Below, piece by piece: positions 51,234 through 61,938 of a stretch of DNA of 64,000 nt. Each line of letters begins with the position of its first letter. The first letter of the stretch is position 1. The stretch comes from Methylobacterium terrae (GTDB lineage Bacteria; Pseudomonadota; Alphaproteobacteria; Rhizobiales; Beijerinckiaceae), in assembly GCF_003173755.1 (NCBI RefSeq), contig NZ_CP029553.1, forward strand, positions 4,302,001-4,366,000, read 5' to 3'. Under the pieces are notes generated by a model. It had not been told where the DNA came from, ran no database searches, and was given only the letters and a program-made list of their open reading frames with translations. Made by a program: the position numbers and the translations under genes.

Positions 51234-51776
51234 ATGGCATCCATGAAGCGCACCACTCTCCCGCACCTGCGGGTCCGGCCCGATCCCCTCGACCGCCGCC
51301 GCGGCACCCTGATCGCCGGGCCGGTGCTGATCCCCTGCGCCCTCGGCAAGGGCGGCCAGACCCGCACCAAGCGCGAGGGCGACGGCGCCTCGCCCTGCGG
51401 CACGTTCCGCCTGCGCGGCGGCTTCTACCGTCCCGACCGCCTCGGGACCCGCCCCCCGACCGGCCTCCCCTTGCGCCGCATCCGCCCGGACGACGGCTGG
51501 TGCGACGACCCGCGCGACCGGCGCTACAACCGCCCGATCCCCCTGCCCGCCCCCGGCACCAGCGCCGAGCGCCTGTGGCGCGACGACGGTCTCTACGACC
51601 TCGTGATCGACCTCGACTACAACCGCGGCCCGATCCGCCGCGGCCGCGGCAGCGCGATCTTCCTGCACGTGGCGCGGCCCGGCTTCCGGCCGACCGAGGG
51701 CTGCGTGGCTCTGCGCCGTCCCGACCTCGTTCGGCTCCTGCGCCGCCTCGGACCGGGCACCCGGCTCACGATCTGA
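51234..51776 (+). CDS. L,D-transpeptidase (YkuD family)
   Basis: 180 aa. The C-terminal motif FLHVARPGFRPTEGCVAL holds the conserved His and the catalytic Cys in GCVAL, the YkuD/ErfK pattern (COG3786-like). It has no obvious signal peptide, so its location is uncertain, and no peptidoglycan-binding domain. L,D-transpeptidases make 3-3 cross-links or attach proteins to peptidoglycan. Starts at ATG 51234 or, nine bases later, at 51243; neither has a strong ribosome binding site. Confidence 0.8.
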   Translation: MASMKRTTLPHLRVRPDPLDRRRGTLIAGPVLIPCALGKGGQTRTKREGDGASPCGTFRLRGGFYRPDRLGTRPPTGLPLRRIRPDDGWCDDPRDRRYNRPIPLPAPGTSAERLWRDDGLYDLVIDLDYNRGPIRRGRGSAIFLHVARPGFRPTEGCVALRRPDLVRLLRRLGPGTRLTI

Positions 51777-51951
51777 GGGAGATCTTCTCCGATCGAGCGG
51801 GGCTTCCATGAAAATTTTCTCGATCGAAGGATGCTGCATGGCACAACAACATCTTTCATTTTGGTAACGCTACCACGCTCGCGCTGCCCGAAAACATGCG
51901 CTAGGGTCCCGGCTGCCACAGAAAAGCCTCATCGGACGCAGGGAGAGACGC

Positions 51952-52152
51952 ATGCTCGACGCCTACACCGCGACCGAGATCGTTCGGGCCCGACAGATCC
52001 ACGCCGCGGAGGGCGCGCGCGGCACGCTCTGGGACACCACCGCCCGCTACCGCGACGGGCTGCCGAACTCGCCGATCCTGCTGACCGACGAGGACCGCAT
52101 CCGCTTCCTGGAGCAGGCGCGGGAAGAGATCCGCTGCCTGCACGCGAATTGA
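51952..52152 (+). CDS. Small hypothetical protein (66 aa)
   Basis: 66 aa soluble protein, no signal or membrane segment. Starts MLDAYTATEIVRARQIHAAEG, with a helical N terminus, a central TTARYRDGLPNSPILLTDEDR and a C-terminal helix. CAGGGAGAG before the ATG is a good ribosome binding site. Codon use matches neighbours. Family not recognised. Confidence 0.6.
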   Translation: MLDAYTATEIVRARQIHAAEGARGTLWDTTARYRDGLPNSPILLTDEDRIRFLEQAREEIRCLHAN

Positions 52153-52163
52153 GGCCCTGAGCC

Positions 52164-52847
52164 TCAGGCCTTCGACGGGCGCGCGCCGAAGATGGCGCTG
52201 CCGACCCGGACATGGGTCGCGCCCATCTGGATCGCCGCCGGGTAGTCGGCGCTCATCCCCATCGACAGGATCGGCAGGGCGTGGCGGCGGGCGATGGCCG
52301 CCAGCAGGCCGAAATGCGCCGAGGGCGGGTCCTCCGCCGGCGGGATGCACATCAGCCCCGAGACGGTCAGCCCGTGCGTGTCCCGGCACTCGGCGAGGAA
52401 CGCGTCGACCGCGCCCGGCGCTACGCCGCCCTTCTGCGGCTCCTCGCCGGTATTGACCTGGACCAGCAGGGTCGGGTGCCGGCCGGAGCGGGCGATCTCC
52501 CTGGCGAGGGCCGCGGCGAGCGAGGTCCGGTCGAGGGTGTGGATCACGTCGAACAGCTCCACCGCCTCGCGGGCCTTGTTCGATTGCAGCGGGCCGATCA
52601 GGTGCAGCGCGACGTCGGGGCATTCCTCGCGCAGAGCGGGCCACTTGGCCTTCGCCTCCTGGACGTAGTTCTCGCCGAAGAGCCGCTGGCCCGCCGCGAG
52701 GGCCGGCCGGATGCCCTCGGGGGGAATCGTCTTCGACACGGCGATCAGCGCGACGCTGAGCGGGTCGCGCTCGCCGTCCTCGGCGGCCCGGGCGACGGCC
52801 TCCCGCACCTCGGCCAGATTCGCCATGACGGTCTGCGGGTCGATCAT
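52164..52847 (-). CDS. YggS/PROSC-family PLP-binding protein
   Basis: 227 aa PLP-binding protein of the alanine-racemase-fold YggS family. The PLP lysine is in ALIAVSKTIPPE, followed by GENYVQEAKAKW and HLIGPLQSNKAR, and the C-terminal phosphate-site MGMSADYPAAIQMGATHVRVGSAIFG pattern. It controls vitamin B6 and amino-acid homeostasis. ATG 52847 gives the family start. It is 184 bases upstream of, and divergent from, leuS. Confidence 0.92.
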   Translation of the reverse strand: MIDPQTVMANLAEVREAVARAAEDGERDPLSVALIAVSKTIPPEGIRPALAAGQRLFGENYVQEAKAKWPALREECPDVALHLIGPLQSNKAREAVELFDVIHTLDRTSLAAALAREIARSGRHPTLLVQVNTGEEPQKGGVAPGAVDAFLAECRDTHGLTVSGLMCIPPAEDPPSAHFGLLAAIARRHALPILSMGMSADYPAAIQMGATHVRVGSAIFGARPSKA

Positions 52848-53031
52848 GACCGCTTCCTTTCCGGCGGCGCGGCGCCGTCCTTGATTGTTGACCCTCGGGA
52901 CCAAACCGTGTCCTAGTCCGCCGGCGCCGCGCCGAGCAAGCTCAACCGTTTGCGGCCGTGACGTTTTCCCTCTCCTCCCCTGCCGCCGGTGCTCACGGCG
53001 CCGGCGCCGACCGGTCGCAAAGACGCCGCCC

Positions 53032-55623
53032 ATGGCCGAACGTTACAACGCGAAGGATTCCGAGCCCCACTGGCAGCAGGTGTGGGCCGAGCGCGAGATC
53101 TTCCGCACCCGCAACGACGATCCGCGCCCGAAATACTACGTGCTCGAGATGTTCCCCTATCCGTCGGGACGCATCCACATGGGCCACGTGCGCAACTACG
53201 CCATGGGCGACGTGGTGGCCCGCTACAAGCGCGCCAAGGGCTTCAACGTCCTGCACCCGATGGGCTGGGACGCCTTCGGCCTGCCGGCCGAGAACGCCGC
53301 GATGCAGAACAAGGTCAACCCGCGGGACTGGACCTACGCCAACATCGCGACGATGCGGGCGCAGCTGCAATCGATGGGCCTGTCGCTGGACTGGAGCCGC
53401 GAGATCGCGACCTGCGATCCGGAATACTACAAGCACCAGCAGCGGATGTTCCTGGACTTCCTGCAGGCCGGGCTGGTCTCGCGCCGCACCGCCAAGGTGA
53501 ACTGGGACCCGGTCGACCACACCGTGCTCGCCAACGAGCAGGTGATCGACGGGCGCGGCTGGCGCTCGGGCGCCTTCGTCGAGCAGCGCGAGCTGACCCA
53601 GTGGTTCTTCAAGATCACCGACTTCGCCCAGGACCTCGACGACCGGCTCGACACGCTGGAGCGCTGGCCCGAGAAGGTCCGGCTGATGCAGCGCAACTGG
53701 ATCGGCCGCTCGGAGGGGCTGGAGCTGCGCTTCGCCCTGGAGAGCGCGCCCGAGGGCGCCGCGCGTGACGTGACGGTCTACACCACGCGTCCCGACACGC
53801 TGTTCGGCGCGAAGTTCCTGGCGGTCGCCGCCGACCATCCGCTCGCGGCCGCGGTCGCGGCGGACAATCCGGCCCTGCAGGATTTCATCGCCGAGTGCCG
53901 GCGGATGGGCACCGCGCAGGCCGCGATCGACACGGCGGAGAAGCTCGGCTTCGACACCGGGCTCGAGGTGCGCCACCCCCTCGACCCGTCCTGGACCCTG
54001 CCGGTCTACGTCGCGAACTTCGTGCTGATGGAGTACGGCACCGGCGCGGTGTTCGGCTGTCCGGCCCACGACCAGCGCGACCTCGACTTCGCCAACAAGT
54101 ACGCCTTGGGCAACACGCCGGTCGTCTGCCCGCCGGACCAGGACCCGGCCGCCTTCACGATCACCGACACCGCCTATGACGGCGACGGCCGGATGATCAA
54201 CTCGCGCTTCCTTGACGGGATGAGCACCGACGAGGCGTTCAAGGCTGTCGCCGACCGCCTCAAGGCCGAGACCCTCGACGGTGGCGTCATGGGCCGGCGC
54301 CGGGTGCAGTTCCGCCTGCGCGACTGGGGCGTCTCGCGCCAGCGCTACTGGGGCTGCCCGATCCCGGTGATCCATTGCGACGCCTGCGGCGTGGTGCCGG
54401 TCCCGGTCGCCGACCTGCCGGTCCGCCTGCCGGAGGAGGTCTCGTTCGACGTGCCCGGCAACCCGCTGGAGCGCGATGCGGCCTGGCGCAACGTGCCGTG
54501 CCCGTCCTGCGGCGCGCCCGCCCGGCGCGAGACCGACACGATGGACACCTTCGTCGACTCGTCCTGGTACTTCGCCCGCTTCACCGCGCCCTGGCTGGAG
54601 GACGCGCCGACCGACAAGGCGGTGGCCGACCACTGGCTCCCGGTCGACCAGTATATCGGCGGCATCGAGCACGCGATCCTGCATCTGCTCTATTCGCGCT
54701 TCTTCATGCGGGCGATGCGCCAGACCGGCTGGGCGGGGGTCGACGAGCCCTTCGCCGGCCTGTTCACGCAAGGCATGGTCGTCCACGAGACCTACCGCGA
54801 CGAGGCCGGCGCCTGGGTTCAGCCGGTCGACGTCAAGGTCGTGACCGAGGACGGCGCGCGCAAGGCGTTTCACGTGAAAACCGACGCGCCGATCGCCATC
54901 GGGGCGATCGAGAAGATGTCGAAGTCGAAGAAAAACGTCGTCGACCCCGACGACATCATCGCCTCCTACGGCGCCGACACCGCCCGCTGGTTCATGCTCT
55001 CCGATTCGCCGCCGGAGCGCGACGTGATCTGGACCGAGGACGGCGTGCAGGGCGCGTCGCGCTTCGTCCAGCGCGTCTGGCGCATGGTGAGCGAGGTGGC
55101 GGAGGGCGGTTCCGAGCCGGCGCTCGCCGGAAGCGAGGCGGTGCTGAAAGCGGCGCACAAGGCGCTCGCGGCGGTCGGCGAGGACATCGAGCGGCTGCGT
55201 TTCAACCGGTGCGTCGCCCACGTCTACGAACTGGCGAACAGCCTGCAGGAGGCGGTGAATGCCGAGCGCGGCCGGGCGCCCTCCCCCGCCCTGCGGGAGG
55301 CGACCCTGATCCTGGTGCAGCTCATCGCCCCGATGATGCCGCACCTCGCCGAGACCTGCTGGACGGCGTTGGGCCAGGACGGCCTGGTGGCGGAAGCGGC
55401 CTGGCCCGCGGTGAAGCGCGAGCTCCTGGTCGAGGACAGCGTGACGCTGCCGGTGCAGATCAACGGCCGCAAGCGCGCCGACGTCATGGTACCCCGGGAC
55501 GCCGACCAGGCGGCGGTCCAGGCCGCCGTGCTGGCATTGGAGCCGGTGCAGCGGGCGCTGGAGGGCAAGCCGCCCCGCAAGGTGATCGTGGTGCCCCTGC
55601 GCATCGTCAACATCGTCGTCTGA
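53032..55623 (+). CDS. leuS: Leucyl-tRNA synthetase
   Basis: 863 aa class Ia synthetase. HIGH motif as [11 protein letters not shown], an editing (CP1) domain in the middle ([10 protein letters not shown]), KMSKS as EKMSKSKKN, and a C-terminal anticodon-binding domain. Full family length (E. coli 860). ATG 53032 matches the conserved start ([14 protein letters not shown]). It charges tRNA-Leu. A parS-core sequence GTTTCACGTGAAA lies within its coding sequence at 54867-54879. A strong terminator follows. Confidence 0.97.
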   Translation: MAERYNAKDSEPHWQQVWAEREIFRTRNDDPRPKYYVLEMFPYPSGRIHMGHVRNYAMGDVVARYKRAKGFNVLHPMGWDAFGLPAENAAMQNKVNPRDWTYANIATMRAQLQSMGLSLDWSREIATCDPEYYKHQQRMFLDFLQAGLVSRRTAKVNWDPVDHTVLANEQVIDGRGWRSGAFVEQRELTQWFFKITDFAQDLDDRLDTLERWPEKVRLMQRNWIGRSEGLELRFALESAPEGAARDVTVYTTRPDTLFGAKFLAVAADHPLAAAVAADNPALQDFIAECRRMGTAQAAIDTAEKLGFDTGLEVRHPLDPSWTLPVYVANFVLMEYGTGAVFGCPAHDQRDLDFANKYALGNTPVVCPPDQDPAAFTITDTAYDGDGRMINSRFLDGMSTDEAFKAVADRLKAETLDGGVMGRRRVQFRLRDWGVSRQRYWGCPIPVIHCDACGVVPVPVADLPVRLPEEVSFDVPGNPLERDAAWRNVPCPSCGAPARRETDTMDTFVDSSWYFARFTAPWLEDAPTDKAVADHWLPVDQYIGGIEHAILHLLYSRFFMRAMRQTGWAGVDEPFAGLFTQGMVVHETYRDEAGAWVQPVDVKVVTEDGARKAFHVKTDAPIAIGAIEKMSKSKKNVVDPDDIIASYGADTARWFMLSDSPPERDVIWTEDGVQGASRFVQRVWRMVSEVAEGGSEPALAGSEAVLKAAHKALAAVGEDIERLRFNRCVAHVYELANSLQEAVNAERGRAPSPALREATLILVQLIAPMMPHLAETCWTALGQDGLVAEAAWPAVKRELLVEDSVTLPVQINGRKRADVMVPRDADQAAVQAAVLALEPVQRALEGKPPRKVIVVPLRIVNIVV
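54867..54879. promoter_or_regulatory. parS-core site inside leuS
   Basis: GTTTCACGTGAAA matches the central 13 bases of the bacterial parS consensus TGTTTCACGTGAAACA. It is in coding sequence, about 2.7 kb from parB. Confidence 0.5.
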
Positions 55624-55654
55624 CCGGCTCGCGGCAGGGACGGGAAACTCTCCG

Positions 55655-55690
55655 GGGCCCGGCGACGATCGCCGGGCCCTTCTTCGTTCG
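55655..55690 (+). terminator. Rho-independent terminator after leuS
   Basis: 11-bp perfect stem GGGCCCGGCGA-CGA-TCGCCGGGCCC followed by TTCTTCGTT. Confidence 0.85.
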
Positions 55691-55899
55691 TCCCCGTTTT
55701 TCACCGGGCGGCGACGCCACGGCCCTGCTGTCGCCTCAGAGAGTCTTTAGATCCCGGACCCTATCCTGATGCCCCGACGGGCACGCCCCGAAAGGTCTCG
55801 CCGGCCCCTTGGCAGACCATCGGCGGAGCGGTAACGGCGTTGAGCGTAGCGGTGGCGAGGCAAGTGGTGGCGAGGCAAGTGGTGGCAGGACGGACCCTC

Positions 55900-56436
55900 A
55901 TGGCAGGCGGCACGGCGAAGACGGCGCGCAACCTCACTCTCGTCGCCACCCTGGCGCTCGGCCTCTCGGCCTGCTTCCGGCCTCTCTACGGGCCGACCGC
56001 CTCCGGCGTGCCCTTGAGCGCGGTGCTCGCCTCGATCCAGGTCGAGCCCGCCAAGACCGCGCAGGGGCAGGAGCGCCTCGGCCATTACCTGCGCAGCGAA
56101 CTGGTCTTCGACCTCGACGGCTCCGGCACCCCGTCGGAGAAGCGGTACCGCCTGACCCTCACGGCGAGCGAGACGGTGCAGACGCCGATCGTCAGCTCGA
56201 TCACCGGCCGGGCCGAATCCGCGACGCTGCTCGGTACCGCCGCCTACAAGGTCCAGACGCTGTCTGGCGACCGCACCATCACCGAGGGCGTCGCTCAGGG
56301 CACCGCCACCTACGACCGCTCGGCCCAGCGCTTCGCCAGCCTGCGCGCTGCCCGCGACGCCGAGATCCGGCTGGCCAAGCTCCTGTCCGAGCAGATCAAG
56401 ACCCGCGTCGCCGCGATCCTGGCGACGCAGCCCTGA
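55900..56436 (+). CDS. lptE: LPS-assembly lipoprotein LptE
   Basis: 178 aa outer-membrane lipoprotein. Signal peptide with lipobox LGLSAC (Cys about residue 26); the mature part begins CFRPLYGPTASG, typical of alphaproteobacterial LptE, which plugs the LptD channel for lipopolysaccharide export. ATG 55900 was chosen because it places the signal peptide correctly; upstream codons include a 15-base tandem repeat and an in-frame start at 55840. Between leuS and holA, the standard alphaproteobacterial order. Confidence 0.88.
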   Translation: MAGGTAKTARNLTLVATLALGLSACFRPLYGPTASGVPLSAVLASIQVEPAKTAQGQERLGHYLRSELVFDLDGSGTPSEKRYRLTLTASETVQTPIVSSITGRAESATLLGTAAYKVQTLSGDRTITEGVAQGTATYDRSAQRFASLRAARDAEIRLAKLLSEQIKTRVAAILATQP

Positions 56437-56463
56437 GCGCGTCATGATTGCCGGAGGCGTCTC

Positions 56464-57492
56464 GTGACTGCCGTCAAGGCCGGCGAGGTCGAGGGCCTGC
56501 TGCGCCGCGGCCCCGACCCGCGCTTCACCGTGATCCTGGTCTACGGGCCCGATACCGGGCTCGTCGCCGAGCGCGCGCGCCTCCTCGCCGAGAAGGCGGT
56601 CGACGACCCCGCCGACCCCTTCGCCCTGGTCAAGCTCGACGGCGATACGCTGGCGAGCGATCCCGGCCGCCTCGTCGACGAGGCCGGGACGGTCGGGCTG
56701 TTCGGGGGCAAGCGCGCCGTCTGGGTGCGGCCGGGAAGCCGCAACTACGCTCCCGCCGTCGACGCGGCCCTGAAGCAGGACGGCGCGGACACCCGCATCG
56801 TCGTCGAGGCCGGCGACCTCGCCAAGTCGGCGCCGCTCCGCGTCGTCTGCGAGCGCTCGCCCCGGGCGCTGGCGATCCCGTGCTATCCCGACGATGCCGG
56901 CACGCTGGCCGACCTGATCGAGCGGACGCTGCGGGCCGACGGCCTGCGCATCACCCGCGAGGCTCGCGACCTGCTCGCCGGCAGCCTCGGCGGCGACCGC
57001 CGGGCGAGCCTCGGGGAGATCGAGAAGCTCGCCCTCTATGCCCGCGGCCAGGGCGAAATCGGGATCGACGACGTCGAGGCGATCGGCAGCGACGTGTCGG
57101 GCTCGATGCTCAACGCGCTGATCGACGCCGCCTTCGCGGGCCGGATCGCCGAGACCGAGCGCAGCTACCGCCGCTTCCAGATCGAGGGCATGGACGCCTC
57201 GGTGATGCTGGGCGGCGCGCTCCGCCACGCCCTCACCCTGCTGGCGACCCGCCTCGACGGCGAGGGCAAGAGCCCGGGCGCGATGGTGGCGGGCTGGCGC
57301 GGCCTGCATTTCCGGCGCCAGAGGATCGTCGAGACGCAGCTCGCCCGCTGGAGCCCGGCCTCCCTGCGCCGCGCGGTGGCGCTGCTGCAGGAGGCGGTCC
57401 TCGCCGCGCGGCGAGCCGGCGGCGACTTCTCGCACGCGGTCGCCGGCGACCTGTTCCTGCGCCTTGCCAACGAGGCGGCGCGGCGGGGCTGA
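56464..57492 (+). CDS. holA: DNA polymerase III subunit delta
   Basis: 342 aa clamp-loader delta subunit. Starts at GTG 56464; the frame begins VKAGEVEGLLRRGPDP, then the AAA+-like domain (FTVILVYGPDTGLVAERA; no functional Walker A as usual for delta) and the C-terminal collar domain. It opens the sliding clamp. Downstream of lptE by 27 bases, convergent with parB. Confidence 0.92.
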   Translation: MTAVKAGEVEGLLRRGPDPRFTVILVYGPDTGLVAERARLLAEKAVDDPADPFALVKLDGDTLASDPGRLVDEAGTVGLFGGKRAVWVRPGSRNYAPAVDAALKQDGADTRIVVEAGDLAKSAPLRVVCERSPRALAIPCYPDDAGTLADLIERTLRADGLRITREARDLLAGSLGGDRRASLGEIEKLALYARGQGEIGIDDVEAIGSDVSGSMLNALIDAAFAGRIAETERSYRRFQIEGMDASVMLGGALRHALTLLATRLDGEGKSPGAMVAGWRGLHFRRQRIVETQLARWSPASLRRAVALLQEAVLAARRAGGDFSHAVAGDLFLRLANEAARRG

Positions 57493-57543
57493 TCCCCCCT
57501 GCCCTGCCGGGGGCCGAGCCCGAAGGCCCCGATCCCCTTGCCC

Positions 57544-58431
<888 letters not shown>

Positions 58432-58472
58432 ACCCTTCATCCTCTCATCGACTCCACTTACGCGGGCTGGTC

Positions 58473-59339
58473 TCAGGCCGCGGCCGGCAGACGGCCTTCA
58501 CGTTGGATGACCTCGGAGGCGAGCCGCAGGTAGGCCTGCGAACCGGCGCATTTGAGGTCGTAGAGCAGCACCGGCTTGCCGTGCGACGGCGCCTCGGAGA
58601 CGCGCACGTTGCGGGGGATCATGGTCTCGTAGACCTTGTCGCCCATGAACTCGCGCACGTCGGCCACCACCTGCGCCGACAGGTTGTTGCGCGGATCGAA
58701 CATCGTCAGCACCACGCCCTGGATCGCCAGGCGCGGGTTAAGGGCGCCCTTGACCTGCTCGACGGTGCGCAGCAGCTGGCTCAGACCCTCCAGCGCGAAG
58801 AACTCGCACTGGAGCGGCACCAGCACCGCGTGCGCCGCGGCGAGCGCGTTGAGGGTGAGCAGGTTGAGCGAGGGCGGGCAGTCGATCAGCACGTAGGTGA
58901 AGCGCTGCTCCTCCGGCACCTCGCCCCGGTCGAGGGGGTCCAGCGCCCGGCGCAGGCGCTGCGCCCGGTCGGCAGCGCTCGCCATCGCCATCTCGAGGCC
59001 CAGCAGATCCATCGTCGAGGGCACCAGCGACAGGCGCGGCACCGCGGTGGCCTGCACCGCCTCGGCGAGGGAGGCCTCGCCGGCGAGCACGTCGTAGGTC
59101 GACAAGCGGCGCTGGCGGCGATCGATGCCGAGACCGGTCGAGGCGTTGCCCTGCGGGTCGAGATCGACGATCAGCACGTGCTCGCCGATCGCCGCCAGCG
59201 CCGTGCCGAGATTGATCGCCGTCGTGGTCTTGCCGACGCCGCCCTTCTGGTTGGCGAGCGCGATGATGCGCAGGGGCCGCGGGCTGCCGCTCGCCTGCGC
59301 CTCTTGGGAGCTGGGCGCCTCTTGGGGGTCCGCGATCAT
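58473..59339 (-). CDS. parA: Chromosome-partitioning ATPase ParA
   Basis: 288 aa. Deviant Walker A KGGVGKTTT near residue 33 (ANQKGGVGKTTTAINLG), Walker A' VDLDPQGNAS and Walker B VLIDCPPSL. It forms DNA-bound ATP dimers that pull ParB-parS complexes apart. Its start overlaps the rsmG stop (ATGA). The N-terminal 25-residue extension is low in complexity (AGPSSQEAQASG-like). Cell-cycle gene. Confidence 0.95.
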   Translation of the reverse strand: MIADPQEAPSSQEAQASGSPRPLRIIALANQKGGVGKTTTAINLGTALAAIGEHVLIVDLDPQGNASTGLGIDRRQRRLSTYDVLAGEASLAEAVQATAVPRLSLVPSTMDLLGLEMAMASAADRAQRLRRALDPLDRGEVPEEQRFTYVLIDCPPSLNLLTLNALAAAHAVLVPLQCEFFALEGLSQLLRTVEQVKGALNPRLAIQGVVLTMFDPRNNLSAQVVADVREFMGDKVYETMIPRNVRVSEAPSHGKPVLLYDLKCAGSQAYLRLASEVIQREGRLPAAA

Positions 59340-59977
59340 GGGAGAAGGCCGCTCACGCTGGAGACGCGGACGATTCTGGCGTCAGAATCGGTCCGGCTCG
59401 GGATCAGATCCGCCGTGAACTTCCACCTTTCCTCCGCCTCGGTCAATTCGGTTAAGACATCACGCCCTTTCGGAAAAAGCCCGGTGACGCCGTTTTTCAA
59501 CAAGGGTTCGGTCCAGGTGAGGAGTTGAGACAGAGGCGCGAGGGCGCGCGCCGTGACGACCTGCGAATCGGTGAAGCCCGAGATCACCGTCTCGATCCGG
59601 GCGACGTGGATGCGGGCAGGAGCTCCCGTGAGGCGCGCGGTTTCCTGCAGGAAGGCACCTTTCCGCCCGTTGCTCTCGACGAGGTCGACGCGAAAGCCCG
59701 ATCGCTCGCGGCCGGCGATCGCCAGGATCAGGCCCGGAATGCCGGCGCCGCTGCCGAGATCAAGCCAGCGCGTCGCGTCGGGGGCGAGCGCCAGGAGCTG
59801 GAGCGAGTCGGCGACGTGGCGGGTCCAGACTTCCGCAAGGGTCGCCGGCCCGACGAGATTCTTGATCGACTGCCAGCGAGTGAGCTGCGCGACGTAGAGG
59901 TCGAGGGCGGCCGCTGTTTCACGTGAAACGCTGGCGTCCCGCAAAACGGCGTCACGGCCGGGAGCGTGATTGGTCAT
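59336..59977 (-). CDS. rsmG: 16S rRNA (guanine527-N7)-methyltransferase
   Basis: 213 aa SAM methyltransferase of 16S rRNA G527. SAM motif [16 protein letters not shown] is present, with the [13 protein letters not shown] motif. Its start overlaps the mnmG stop and its stop overlaps parA (ATGA both times). The N-terminal VSRETAA codons contain a parS site (59915-59930), as in other bacteria. Normal length. Confidence 0.95.
   Translation of the reverse strand: MTNHAPGRDAVLRDASVSRETAAALDLYVAQLTRWQSIKNLVGPATLAEVWTRHVADSLQLLALAPDATRWLDLGSGAGIPGLILAIAGRERSGFRVDLVESNGRKGAFLQETARLTGAPARIHVARIETVISGFTDSQVVTARALAPLSQLLTWTEPLLKNGVTGLFPKGRDVLTELTEAEERWKFTADLIPSRTDSDARIVRVSSVSGLLP
59915..59930. promoter_or_regulatory. 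parS site inside rsmG
   Basis: TGTTTCACGTGAAACG matches the parS consensus TGTTTCACGTGAAACA at 15 of 16 positions. It lies in the 5' part of rsmG and encodes part of VSRET. Confidence 0.8.
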
Positions 59978-61851
59978 TCGGCCGAATCCTGAGCGGGAGC
60001 GCGCCGGGCATGGGCGGCGAGCAGGGTGAGGGCCGCAGGGGTGACACCCTCGATGCGCGCCGCCTGGCCGAGCGTCAGGGGCCGCACCGTGTCGAGCTTC
60101 GTGCGCAGCTCGTTCGACAGCCCGGCGATGCTGCCGTAATCGAGGAGGGCCGGCAGTGCCACGGCCTCGTCGCGCCGGAACGCCGCGATGTCGGCCCGTT
60201 GCCGGTCGAGATAGACCGCGTAGGTCGCGTCAGTGCAGAGCCGGTCGGCCAGGGCAGGGGGGATGTCGCGGAGCTGCGGCCACACGCGTGCCAGCCGGTC
60301 CCAGCCGATCTCGGGGTAGGACAGGAGCTGGAATGCCGAGCGGCGGATGCCGTCGCGGTTCAGCGCGATGCCGTGGCCGTGCGCCTCGGTCGGCGTCAGG
60401 CTCAGGCCGTCGAGGGTCCGGCGCGCCTGGGCCAGCGCCTCGCGCCGTGCCGCGTCGTGCGCGGCCCGAGCGGCGGAGACGCAGCCGAGCGCGAGGCCGC
60501 GACCGGTCAGGCGCTCGTCGGCATTGTCGACCCGCAGGCTCAGACGGTACTCCGAGCGGGAAGTGAACATGCGGTAGGGCTCGCTGACCCCGTGGGTCAC
60601 GAGGTCGTCGATCATCACGCCGAGATAGGACTCGGCCCGGTCGAACACCGCGAGGTCGGACGCACCGGCGAGCCGCGCCGCGTTGAGCCCGGCGACCAGC
60701 CCCTGACCCGCCGCCTCCTCGTACCCCGTCGTGCCGTTGATCTGCCCGGCGAGGAACAGGCCGGCGATGCGGCGGGTCTGCAGCGTCGGGTCGAGTTCGC
60801 GCGGATCGACGTAATCGTACTCGATCGCGTAGCCCGGGCGCAGGATCACGGCGCGCTCGCAGCCGGGCAGCAGACCGACGAGGCCGTGCTGCACCTCCTC
60901 CGGCAGCGAGGTCGAGATGCCGTTCGGGTACACGGTCGGGTCGTCGAGACCCTCCGGCTCCAGGAAGATCTGGTGGCCGTCGCGGTCGCCGAAGCGCACC
61001 ACCTTGTCCTCGATCGACGGGCAGTAGCGCGGCCCGCGGCTGGTGATGCCGCCGGAATACATCGCCGAGCGGTGCAGGTTGGCGCGGATCAGGTCGTGCG
61101 CCGCAGGACCCGTCCGGGTGACGCCGCACTCGACCTGCGGCGTGGTGATGCGCGCGGTCAGGGTCGAGAACGGCACCGGCTCGTCGTCGGCCGCCTGCTT
61201 GTCGATGCCGTGCCAGTCGATGGTGCGGCCGTCGAGGCGCGGCGGCGTGCCGGTCTTCAGGCGGCCCAGCGCGAAGCCGTGCCGGTCGAGGGTCGCGGAT
61301 AGGCCGAGCGCCGGGCCTTCGCCCATCCGGCCGGCCGGCGTCGTGACCTCGCCGATATGGATCAGGCCCCGCAGGAACGTGCCGGTCGTGAGGACGACGG
61401 CGCGGCAGGGGAGGGTGCGGCCGTCGGCCAGTACCGCGCCGGCGACGCGTCCGTCCACAACCATGACGTCCGCGACCTCGCCCTCGACGATCGCGAGGTT
61501 CGGCGCCTCGGCGAGCGCTGCCTGCATCGCACGGGCGTAGAGCTTGCGGTCGGCCTGGGTGCGTGGCCCGCGCACTGCCGGGCCCTTGCGCCGGTTGAGC
61601 AGCCGGAACTGGATGCCGGCGCGGTCGGCGACACGCCCCATCAGTCCGTCGAGGGCATCGATCTCCCGTACCAGATGGCCCTTGCCGAGGCCACCGATGG
61701 CGGGGTTGCACGACATCGCGCCGAGCGTATCGCGGCGGTGGGTGACGAGCGCGGTGCGGGCGCCGTAACGCGCAGCGGCCGCGGCCGCTTCGGCGCCCGC
61801 GTGCCCGCCGCCGACGACGATCATGTCGAAGGAGGAATCATCAGACAGCAT
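59974..61851 (-). CDS. mnmG: tRNA uridine 5-carboxymethylaminomethyl synthesis enzyme MnmG
   Basis: 625 aa FAD protein. N-terminal Rossmann [20 protein letters not shown], GidA signatures ([23 protein letters not shown]), and a C-terminal helical domain. With MnmE it builds cmnm5U34 in tRNAs. It overlaps rsmG by four bases (ATGA); mnmE is 87 bases upstream, with a parS-core site between the two. Confidence 0.96.
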   Translation of the reverse strand: MLSDDSSFDMIVVGGGHAGAEAAAAAARYGARTALVTHRRDTLGAMSCNPAIGGLGKGHLVREIDALDGLMGRVADRAGIQFRLLNRRKGPAVRGPRTQADRKLYARAMQAALAEAPNLAIVEGEVADVMVVDGRVAGAVLADGRTLPCRAVVLTTGTFLRGLIHIGEVTTPAGRMGEGPALGLSATLDRHGFALGRLKTGTPPRLDGRTIDWHGIDKQAADDEPVPFSTLTARITTPQVECGVTRTGPAAHDLIRANLHRSAMYSGGITSRGPRYCPSIEDKVVRFGDRDGHQIFLEPEGLDDPTVYPNGISTSLPEEVQHGLVGLLPGCERAVILRPGYAIEYDYVDPRELDPTLQTRRIAGLFLAGQINGTTGYEEAAGQGLVAGLNAARLAGASDLAVFDRAESYLGVMIDDLVTHGVSEPYRMFTSRSEYRLSLRVDNADERLTGRGLALGCVSAARAAHDAARREALAQARRTLDGLSLTPTEAHGHGIALNRDGIRRSAFQLLSYPEIGWDRLARVWPQLRDIPPALADRLCTDATYAVYLDRQRADIAAFRRDEAVALPALLDYGSIAGLSNELRTKLDTVRPLTLGQAARIEGVTPAALTLLAAHARRAPAQDSAE

Positions 61852-61907
61852 GGGGTGATTAGGCAGCGCTCGGGCGCGCCGTCAATCGCGCGATCGGTTC
61901 GGCCGGC

Positions 61908-61920
61908 GTTTCACGTGAAA
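61908..61920. promoter_or_regulatory. parS-core site between mnmE and mnmG
   Basis: GTTTCACGTGAAA, the 13-base parS core, in the 87-bp gap between mnmG and mnmE, with mismatches only at the outer positions. Confidence 0.6.
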
Positions 61921-61938
61921 ACACGGCCGAGGACCGAC